NCBI GenBank assembly: GCA_027459675.1 | Contig: DAIDHO010000013.1 | Location: forward strand, 1-37,126 | DNA: 37,126 bases | Source: Parachlamydiales bacterium | Lineage (GTDB): Bacteria > Chlamydiota > Chlamydiia > Chlamydiales > Rhabdochlamydiaceae | Direction of reading: 5' to 3' | Shown here: in pieces, positions 30,828-37,126 of the stretch | How the letters are laid out: each line of letters starts with the position of its first letter | Position numbering within the stretch: position 1 is the first letter of the stretch | Made by a program: the position numbers and the translations under genes | The notes under the pieces: model-generated | What the model was told of the DNA's origin: nothing | The model's input: the letters and a program-made list of their open reading frames with translations, nothing else | Database searches by the model: none

Positions 30828-32447
30828 ATGTCAGACATTAAAGCTCATAAGTCCACAGGGGATGCTCCTAAAACAGTTGTCCGTTCTGCGGTTCAGTTTT
30901 TTTTTGGTACCATTTTAAGTCGAGGTTCGGGTTTTCTTAGAGAAGCAGCTCTGGGAGCATGGCTGGGAGCTACCCCGGTGCTAGCGGCTTTTTTTGTAGC
31001 CTATCGATTCTCCCAGCTCTTAAGAAGGCTCTTTGGAGAAAGCTCCCTTTTGTCGAGTTTTAGTCCTCATTATGAACAGCTCCGTTTAAGCTCGCCTGAA
31101 AAAGCAGACCGGTTTTTTAGAGATTTATGTGCCTCGTTGTCGGTTCTACTAGGAAGTCTGATCATTATTTTAGAGATGATTCTCTTTGCTTGGTGGAAAT
31201 GGGGAGGAGCTTCTGAAGGGAGCCGCGAAATCTTATTTTTAACAATGATCATGCTCCCAGGGGTCCTCTTTGTTTGTTTATACGCTCTTTTTAGCGCTCT
31301 TTTACAGACAGATCGAAAATATTTTCTTCCGAGTGTAGCCCCTCTTTTTTTTAATCTGATTTTTCTTCTTGTTCTATGGAGAGTTAAAGATTGGGAGCCA
31401 CACGCTGCAACGTTCGCTCTTGCCATTGGAGTGACTTTCGCATTCTTCATGCAGTGGATAACTCTTGCTTTTTCAACCGGCTCTATGCTGAAAAGCCTTC
31501 CATGGAAAGAAACGAGATTATGGACGCCTGAGCTCAAAAATATGGTGTCGGCAATGAGTTGGACAATCATTGGAATTGGAGCTGTGCAGATCAATAGCTT
31601 TGTCGATACGCTCTTTGCTAGATCGGCCGACCCTTCAGGCCCTGCCTATCTTTATTTTGCCATCCGTCTTTATCAGCTTCCTTTAGCCCTCTTGGGCCTT
31701 GCTCTTTCTTCTGCTCTCTTGCCGCCTCTTGCTCGTGCATCCCAAGCCGGCGATAAAGGACGTTTTTTATCACTCCTGCAATTTTCCATATACCGCGGCT
31801 TAATTTTTATGATACCTACAACAGCGGCTCTTCTTATCTTTGGAGAAAGTATTGTGAATGTCGTCTATGGAAGAGGGGTTTTTGACTTTGTTGCAACAGC
31901 TCACACAACCCAGTGTCTGTGGGGTTACGGATGGGGGCTTGTGCCTTCTGTCGTCGTCCTCCTTTTAGCCCCTGCTTTCTACGCCCAAAAAGATTTTAAA
32001 ACGCCCCTCAAAGCATCTCTTGTTTCTGTTGCTCTCAATGTCCTCCTCAACCTTCTCTTTATTTATGGACTGGGTTGGGGCGTAGCGAGTGTCGCGTATG
32101 CCACGAGCCTGGCAGCTTTTGTCAACGCTGGCTACCTTTTTTATGTGCTCAACCGCAAGGAAGGTGCTTTGTTAGATCAAAAAACCCTTCTATCAGTGGG
32201 AAAAGTGGCTTTGTGTACCATCCTTGCTGGTTTATTGACAGCCTTCATAGGTTATTTTCTGGTAGGAGGAACGGCCTTTTCTTTTCTCCTAGGTTCTGAT
32301 TTTCAGTTTCCTCGAGACCTCTTAAGTCAAATTCTGCATCTGATGATCTATGGAGGAATGTTTGTTCTGCTCTTTTTTTCCTATGCTTGGGTATTCAAAA
32401 TCGACGAAGTTTTTCAAATGATCGGGATGAAGAAAATAGAAAATTGA
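30828..32447 (+). CDS. murJ: Lipid II flippase MurJ (MviN)
   Basis: Flips the peptidoglycan precursor lipid II across the cytoplasmic membrane. The 539-residue protein has about 13-14 hydrophobic helices and the MviN signatures TILSRGSGFLREAALGAWLG (about 28-47), LLRRLFGESSLLSSFSPHY (about 64-82) and the later segment LYQLPLALLGLALSSALLPP. Chlamydiae make only a thin division ring of peptidoglycan, guided by MreB, whose gene is also in this window. Only 21 nt separate its start from the nfo ATG. No strong ribosome site precedes ATG 30828. Confidence 0.95.
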   Translation: MSDIKAHKSTGDAPKTVVRSAVQFFFGTILSRGSGFLREAALGAWLGATPVLAAFFVAYRFSQLLRRLFGESSLLSSFSPHYEQLRLSSPEKADRFFRDLCASLSVLLGSLIIILEMILFAWWKWGGASEGSREILFLTMIMLPGVLFVCLYALFSALLQTDRKYFLPSVAPLFFNLIFLLVLWRVKDWEPHAATFALAIGVTFAFFMQWITLAFSTGSMLKSLPWKETRLWTPELKNMVSAMSWTIIGIGAVQINSFVDTLFARSADPSGPAYLYFAIRLYQLPLALLGLALSSALLPPLARASQAGDKGRFLSLLQFSIYRGLIFMIPTTAALLIFGESIVNVVYGRGVFDFVATAHTTQCLWGYGWGLVPSVVVLLLAPAFYAQKDFKTPLKASLVSVALNVLLNLLFIYGLGWGVASVAYATSLAAFVNAGYLFYVLNRKEGALLDQKTLLSVGKVALCTILAGLLTAFIGYFLVGGTAFSFLLGSDFQFPRDLLSQILHLMIYGGMFVLLFFSYAWVFKIDEVFQMIGMKKIEN

Positions 32448-32481
32448 AACAGGCCCTCCAACAGAGCAGAGAGCTTTTATT

Positions 32482-32510
32482 GGACCTTTAGCTTAAGCAA
32501 GGGGTCTATT
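32482..32510. repeat. Intergenic repeat, copy 2 (shared with 4855-4882)
   Basis: Same core (CCTTTAGCTTAAGCAAG) as the copy after the 3408 gene. Here the ends pair better: GACCTTT with GGGGTC and neighbours around the palindrome GCTTAAGC, so an imperfect hairpin forms. It lies 35 nt after the murJ stop and about 70 nt before acnA. It could act as a terminator-like or boundary element, followed by TATTTAAAAG. Confidence 0.6.
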
Positions 32511-32578
32511 TAAAAGGGCTATTTCTTTTTTTGAAATTCCGTTATACAGCTGAAAGAAGCGCGAGCAGGAGTCCTAGG

Positions 32579-35395
32579 ATGCAAGACTATTTCAAAACTT
32601 TAAAAACCCTTTCCTCAGGAGCACATTATTATTCTCTGTCTGCGCTCGAGAACCAAAAAGGGAGGAGCATTCGTCGGCTTCCTGTCTCAATTCGGATTAT
32701 GTTGGAGGCGCTTCTCAGGCATTATGACGGTATACGTGTTAAAGAAGAGGATATTTTAGAGCTTGCTCAGTGGAATCCGAAAACTCCCTCCGATCGAGAT
32801 GTTCCGTTTATTGTCGCGCGCGTGATTTTGCAAGATTTTACAGGCGTTCCTCTCCTTGTCGACTTAGCAGCCATGCGCGATGCAGTAGCGGCGCTGGGTT
32901 ATAAGGCAGAGAGTATCGAGCCGCAAGTTCCGGTCGATCTTGTAGTCGATCATTCAGTGCAAGTGGACCATTCAGGCTCCCAAGATGCTTTTCTTTTTAA
33001 TTTGAAAATCGAGTTTGAGAGAAATCGGGAGCGGTATGAATTTTTGAAATGGGGACAAGAAGCTTTTGAAACATTTAAGGTCGTACCTCCTGGGATTGGG
33101 ATCGTACACCAGGTCAATTTAGAAAATATTGCAACGTGTGTGGTGGAAGACAAAGGAATTATTTATTTCGATACGCTGGTCGGAACAGACTCGCACACGA
33201 CGATGATCAATGGTCTAGGCGTTGTTGGATGGGGAGTGGGTGGAATTGAGGCCGAAGCAGCCATGTTAGGGCAGCCGGTGGCTCTTCAAACCCCCGAAGT
33301 GATCGGGGTGCATCTTTTTGGAAAACTGCAAGAAGGGGTGACGGCAACAGATCTGACGCTGCGGATAACAGAGCTTCTTCGAAAAGAAAATGTAGTGGGA
33401 AAGTTTGTTGAGTTTTTTGGAGAAGGAACCGCGACCCTCATGGTTGCAGATCGGGCCACCATTGCCAATATGGCACCTGAGTATGGAGCTACGATGGGCT
33501 TTTTCCCTTGCGATGAGAAAACAGTTGAGTATCTACGCATGACAGGCCGAAGTGAAAAGCAGGTGAATCTAGTGAAAGAATATCTGATAGCGCAAAATCT
33601 GTTTGGGATTCCTCGGAAAGGAGAGATCGATTATTCCCACGTCGTAGAATTAGATCTAGGATCGGTGACTCCTTGTGTTGCAGGACCTAAACGGCCTCAA
33701 GATCGGATTAATCTGTCCGATCTAAGATCTTCTTTTTCTAAACTCATGGCCGCCCCGACTCACGAAGGAGGCTATCAGAAAACACCCTCAGAGCACGCAA
33801 GACGTGTCTTTATACGAGGCAGCTCCACTTTTTCTCCTAAACTTCCCCAGGAGACGGGAGGGAAAGAAACAACCACTACAAACGGCCCCTTGACCTGGAG
33901 TGAGGACGAGATGGTGACGAATCGCCCCTTTACCGAGGCAATTGATGCTCCTCATTACGTGCACGATGCAGAGAGGGTGCTCAGTCATGGATCGGTTGTG
34001 ATTGCGGCCATTACAAGCTGTACCAATACAAGTAATCCTACCGTGATGGTAGCGGCAGGGCTTCTTGCTAAAAAGGCGGTGGAAAAAGGGTTGCGGGTGA
34101 ACCCCCTTGTCAAGACGAGTTTAGCTCCGGGGTCCCGGGTTGTGACAGATTACTTAAATAAAAGTGGACTTCAAAAGTATTTAGACCACCTCGGTTTTCA
34201 GCTGGTAGCCTATGGATGTACCACGTGCATTGGAAATAGCGGCCCTCTTGAAGAGAGAATTGAAAAAGCGATTCAGGACTATGATTTAGTGGCAGCAAGT
34301 GTCCTGAGCGGAAATCGAAATTTTGAAGCCCGTATCCATAGCGCTGTGAAAGCAAACTTTCTCATGTCTCCACCTCTTGTGGTCGCTTTTGCAATTGCAG
34401 GACGTGTTGATATCGATCTTATCAAAGATCCTCTGGGAAAAGACAAAGAAGAGCGTCCGGTGTACTTAAGAGATATCTGGCCTTCCTCTGAAGAGATTCA
34501 ACGCGAAATTGCCAATTGCCTGCAACCCCAGATGTTTAAAGATCGTTATGCTCATCTTCTAAAGGACAACCCTGTCTGGGAAAACATTCAAACCACCAAG
34601 TCGGCGCAATATCAATGGAATCCGAAAAGTACTTATATCCAACAGCCTCCTTATTTCGAGAATTTTTCCTTAGAGCTTCCTCCTCGACCCATCTTGAAAG
34701 GAATGAAAGCCCTGGCTTTATTTGGAGACTCTGTGACCACCGATCATATTTCTCCGGCAGGAGCTTTTTCAGCTTCCACGCCCGCGGGAAAATATCTTCT
34801 TTCCATTGGAGTTAAAGAAGACGACTTTAATAGCTATGGAAGCCGCCGCGGCAACCACTATGTCATGATGCGAGGCACTTTTGCCAATGTACGTCTTAAA
34901 AACCATCTTGCAGGCGGCAAAGAAGGGGGATTTACCAAACTTCCTAATGGAGTTGTCACCACCATCTTCGAAGCCAGTGAATATTACCAGCAGCAGAATA
35001 CCCCCCTGATTATTTTTACTGGAAAAGATTATGGCATGGGTAGCTCGCGCGACTGGGCAGCTAAGGGAACAGCGCTCCTAGGTGTGAAAGCAGTCATTGC
35101 ACAAAGCTTCGAGAGAATCCACCGGAGCAATTTAATTGGAATGGGTGTTCTTCCCCTTGAGTTTAAAAAGGGTACCAGCTGGCAGAGTTTAAAAATCACG
35201 GGCGAGGAAATCTTTTCTCTGGAGGGGATAGAGGATGATTGGACCCCTCATCAAGAGGTCCTACTTGCCATTGAGCATCACAACACCCAGCGGCACGTTC
35301 CTCTTTTGCTGCGCCTCGATACTCCGATAGAAGTGGAATATTACAAAAATGGGGGTATCATGCCCTATGTGTTAAGGCACATTGTAAAAAACTAA
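32579..35395 (+). CDS. acnA: Aconitate hydratase A
   Basis: Isomerises citrate and isocitrate in the TCA cycle with a [4Fe-4S] cluster. The cluster ligands lie in [10 protein letters not shown] and [12 protein letters not shown]. Active-site segments such as [35 protein letters not shown] and [16 protein letters not shown] are intact. ATG 32579 is chosen because AGGAG lies 6 nt upstream, giving 938 residues; an in-frame TTG at 32531 has no ribosome site. The length is slightly above AcnA of E. coli (891), with an insertion in the middle around residues 380-470. C. trachomatis lacks aconitase, so this organism has a more complete TCA cycle. Its stop overlaps the convergent 35392-36222 gene by 4 nt. 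Confidence 0.97.
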   Translation: MQDYFKTLKTLSSGAHYYSLSALENQKGRSIRRLPVSIRIMLEALLRHYDGIRVKEEDILELAQWNPKTPSDRDVPFIVARVILQDFTGVPLLVDLAAMRDAVAALGYKAESIEPQVPVDLVVDHSVQVDHSGSQDAFLFNLKIEFERNRERYEFLKWGQEAFETFKVVPPGIGIVHQVNLENIATCVVEDKGIIYFDTLVGTDSHTTMINGLGVVGWGVGGIEAEAAMLGQPVALQTPEVIGVHLFGKLQEGVTATDLTLRITELLRKENVVGKFVEFFGEGTATLMVADRATIANMAPEYGATMGFFPCDEKTVEYLRMTGRSEKQVNLVKEYLIAQNLFGIPRKGEIDYSHVVELDLGSVTPCVAGPKRPQDRINLSDLRSSFSKLMAAPTHEGGYQKTPSEHARRVFIRGSSTFSPKLPQETGGKETTTTNGPLTWSEDEMVTNRPFTEAIDAPHYVHDAERVLSHGSVVIAAITSCTNTSNPTVMVAAGLLAKKAVEKGLRVNPLVKTSLAPGSRVVTDYLNKSGLQKYLDHLGFQLVAYGCTTCIGNSGPLEERIEKAIQDYDLVAASVLSGNRNFEARIHSAVKANFLMSPPLVVAFAIAGRVDIDLIKDPLGKDKEERPVYLRDIWPSSEEIQREIANCLQPQMFKDRYAHLLKDNPVWENIQTTKSAQYQWNPKSTYIQQPPYFENFSLELPPRPILKGMKALALFGDSVTTDHISPAGAFSASTPAGKYLLSIGVKEDDFNSYGSRRGNHYVMMRGTFANVRLKNHLAGGKEGGFTKLPNGVVTTIFEASEYYQQQNTPLIIFTGKDYGMGSSRDWAAKGTALLGVKAVIAQSFERIHRSNLIGMGVLPLEFKKGTSWQSLKITGEEIFSLEGIEDDWTPHQEVLLAIEHHNTQRHVPLLLRLDTPIEVEYYKNGGIMPYVLRHIVKN

Positions 35396-36222
35396 AAACT
35401 ATATCCTATCATCAAGCGAGCACCCACGATGGTTTGGGAAGAGTTGAGATTGAGTTTAAGGAGGTAGGGTTTAAACTCAAAGTCCCACTGAGCAGATTCT
35501 CCCATGAGCCAGCGGAGGGGAAGATCTGCTTCAAATCCCCAGAATGTTTTTTTGCCTTGGGTCGTTGTAATCGAGACAAACCCTTTATCATGGATATCAA
35601 AGGCAAAGAGAAGCTTAAAATCAAAACCGAGTGCGAAGTAATCGTAAAACTTTTGAAGAGTTTTAAGACCCGCAGCTCCATAGTACCAATAGGCATGATC
35701 GTAGGATACCCCTTCGTAATGCCAACCCAGTCCTAAGTAGGGTGTTGCAATAAACTCGGGTAAAAGAGTGCTTTGAGAATTGTAGCCTAAACGTTGCTCA
35801 AGATGGGCCCATAATCGGGTTTGATGCTCGTGAATAGATTTCGGCTTACAGGTGGAGCATATCGTAGGAGAAAGGCGCGACTTAGAGCTTTTTCTTTCCA
35901 GATTTTCCCGTCCCCACGCCACAAGTCCTTCAGTTCCTGCATAGAGAGCATCGGATTGGAGATAATCGTAGCTTGCACGGAAGCCCCCATAGTAACCATC
36001 GATGCGGGCGGAGAGTTTCATACCTTTATTATCTCTTTCAAAACCATTTCGATAGTGGGACCAGAAGATATCAGGGCCTATCTGGAAGGAATGGACCGGA
36101 ACTTTAGGAACTTCAGAAGGGAGTGTAGCTGCTGGATCAGCTTGAAGAGTAGAAAATAGCAACAACCCAGCCACGCTATACTTAGAGACCATCTCAAAAA
36201 GAAAATTTAAATGACCTTGCAT
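35392..36222 (-). CDS. Putative outer-membrane beta-barrel protein
   Basis: 276 residues from ATG 36222, which has AAGGA 7 nt upstream; an upstream GTG at 36258 lacks a ribosome site. A signal peptide is visible: hydrophobic core [12 protein letters not shown], cleavage probably before DPAATLP. The mature part is rich in aromatic residues with alternating polar/hydrophobic strands (for example [19 protein letters not shown]) and it ends in phenylalanine (MIGYSF), the usual C-terminal signal for BAM-assembled barrels. The call rests on these features only; no family was recognised. Cys-x2-Cys (CSTC) in the middle is notable, since chlamydial envelopes are disulfide-linked. It lies 83 nt after rpsD on the same strand. 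Confidence 0.72.
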   Translation of the reverse strand: MQGHLNFLFEMVSKYSVAGLLLFSTLQADPAATLPSEVPKVPVHSFQIGPDIFWSHYRNGFERDNKGMKLSARIDGYYGGFRASYDYLQSDALYAGTEGLVAWGRENLERKSSKSRLSPTICSTCKPKSIHEHQTRLWAHLEQRLGYNSQSTLLPEFIATPYLGLGWHYEGVSYDHAYWYYGAAGLKTLQKFYDYFALGFDFKLLFAFDIHDKGFVSITTTQGKKTFWGFEADLPLRWLMGESAQWDFEFKPYLLKLNLNSSQTIVGARLMIGYSF

Positions 36223-36305
36223 GCTTTTTTCCTTAGAAAGAAATTTCCTTTTTGACACACCCTTTTAGAAGGTATTGAATATAAAATTTTGAAAAATCCT
36301 CTTTA

Positions 36306-36926
36306 CTAGCTCGTATGAGCCAGGTGCTCACACACGAGAGCAATATTCACAGGAAGAGGAAAAGGGACTTGGTCGAGATGGGGCTCGCTTAGGAGTTTTC
36401 CACTAAAACTTCCTGGATCTAGCTCCAAATAGCCTGGAATTTCTCGGGAGGTATTTTCAATCGACTGTTTAACAATAGGCAGTTGTTGGGCTTTAGGTTT
36501 GATGGAAATCACCATGCCTGGCATCACTTCAAAGGAGCGGCGATCGACTTTTTTTCCGTTAACAAGCACATGACCATGGGTTACCAACTGTTGAGCTGCA
36601 AAGATCGTGGGAGCCAGTCTTAAGCGGTAGACGATATTGTCTAAGCGACATTCTAAGCGTTGAAGAAAAAGATGAGCTGTCACTCCTTTTTGGCGGAGGG
36701 CTTCTTGATAATAGCGGACCATTTGTTTTTGGGGGATCATGCCATAGATTGCCTTCAATCTTTGTTTTTCTTCCAGCTGTTGGCCAAAATCGGATTTTTT
36801 CTTTCTTTTGGCTCCATGGGCCCCAGGGGGGTTGGCTTTATGCAGCAAAGGATTGCGCGCACGTCCAAAAATATTGACGCCAAAGCGACGAGCGATGCGA
36901 TTTTTAGGGCCTGTATAGCGTACCAT
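36306..36926 (-). CDS. rpsD: 30S ribosomal protein S4
   Basis: Primary 16S rRNA-binding protein that starts assembly of the small subunit body and, in many bacteria, represses its own operon. The N-terminal segment MVRYTGPKNRIARRFGVN and NPPGAHGAKRKKKSDF, the S4 RNA-binding domain (RLECRLDNIVYRLRLAPTIF and LVTHGHVLVNGKKVDRR) and the length of 206 residues are typical. ATG 36926 is chosen over an in-frame ATG at 36941 because GGAGA lies just upstream and family members start MARY/MVRY. It stands alone, not in an alpha operon, as in C. trachomatis (CT626, beside nfo, from memory). Confidence 0.97.
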   Translation of the reverse strand: MVRYTGPKNRIARRFGVNIFGRARNPLLHKANPPGAHGAKRKKKSDFGQQLEEKQRLKAIYGMIPQKQMVRYYQEALRQKGVTAHLFLQRLECRLDNIVYRLRLAPTIFAAQQLVTHGHVLVNGKKVDRRSFEVMPGMVISIKPKAQQLPIVKQSIENTSREIPGYLELDPGSFSGKLLSEPHLDQVPFPLPVNIALVCEHLAHTS

Positions 36927-36939
36927 TGTCTCTCCGATC

Positions 36940-37126
36940 ATTGATAAAAAGCGGAATTTTAGTTGACGTTCCGTTTTTTTACAAGTTTAAATGATTTCTT
37001 TAATTTCAAAGCTTTCCACTAAAGGAACGGCTCTATTTTCTCTAAGAAACTGTCGTTGAAAACATCACAAACAACTCAGTCTCTTTGACATGATTCGTGA
37101 CATGGCCAGGTAAATCATATTCATGC
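36940..37126 (-). promoter_or_regulatory. Leader/promoter region of rpsD
   Basis: On the minus strand the region contains TTGAAA and TTTAAACTT hexamer-like sequences and a short inverted repeat CGGAA...TTCCG with a 12-nt loop about 20 nt before the start. No gene is visible. The hairpin could take part in S4 feedback control but is short, so this is only a possibility. Confidence 0.3.

Noticed and set aside
31070-31594. Minus-strand 174-codon frame inside murJ
   Set aside because: Shadow frame of a clear membrane protein gene, with an arginine/lysine-rich composition typical of antisense reading.
35821-36159. Plus-strand 112-codon frame within the barrel-protein gene
   Set aside because: The opposite strand has a signal peptide, ribosome site and barrel-like ending, so this frame is a shadow.
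1-37126. CRISPR array, rRNA genes, phage genes, toxin-antitoxin pairs
   Set aside because: I looked for regularly spaced repeats, rRNA sequence and matching small gene pairs and saw none.

Overview
The window comes from a chlamydia outside the family Chlamydiaceae (Simkania/Waddlia/Parachlamydia-like). The main evidence is a chlamydial-type type III secretion (T3S) operon: an Scc4-like chaperone, a CdsD with two FHA domains, then CdsE, CdsF, CdsG, a CT668-like rod protein, CdsN, CdsO and CdsP. Gene blocks that I recall being adjacent in Chlamydia trachomatis also occur here: mreB/SNF2 helicase/tig/clpP/clpX (CT709-CT705), rluD and hemA with the T3S genes (CT658-CT671), and murJ/nfo/rpsD (CT624-CT626). 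Aconitase and asparaginyl-tRNA synthetase, which C. trachomatis lacks, point to an environmental lineage. The species cannot be fixed from sequence reading alone.

Layout. 1-3330 is an insertion-sequence graveyard: a truncated IS5-type transposase, an internally deleted IS256-type element with recognisable inverted ends, and a decayed IS4-type fragment. An intact ndk gene sits among them. 3408-4838 is an unrecognised multi-hydrophobic protein behind a very AT-rich leader. 4941-9524 (minus strand) is the SNF2 helicase-mreB pair. 9700-13800 (plus strand) is promoter, tRNA-Gly, tig, clpP, clpX and a flavin reductase. 14014-15502 holds two accessory genes, the second with a U-box-like (E3 ubiquitin ligase type) domain, directly ahead of the T3S operon at 15614-22215.

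Then come tRNA-Arg and a large DHH-superfamily protein (22484-25075). After these, minus-strand genes encode a KH protein, RluD-type pseudouridine synthase and a small conserved-looking protein. RecX and HemA follow on the plus strand at 26619-27997. 28016-30806 (minus strand) reads nfo, asnS and then a RING-H2-finger protein abutting asnS. The right end has murJ and acnA (plus), an outer-membrane beta-barrel candidate and rpsD (minus).

How the genes fit together. The T3S operon encodes the inner-membrane ring, needle and its chaperones, rod, ATPase, stalk and needle-length regulator; no C-ring (SctQ), secretin or export-gate gene is in the window. The U-box and RING proteins are eukaryotic-like and are plausible secreted effectors acting on host ubiquitin. 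Most other genes are housekeeping: proteostasis (Tig, ClpP, ClpX), cell-shape and envelope (MreB, MurJ), translation (S4, AsnRS, tRNAs), heme (HemA), DNA repair (Nfo, RecX) and the TCA cycle (AcnA). I found no CRISPR array, rRNA or phage genes.
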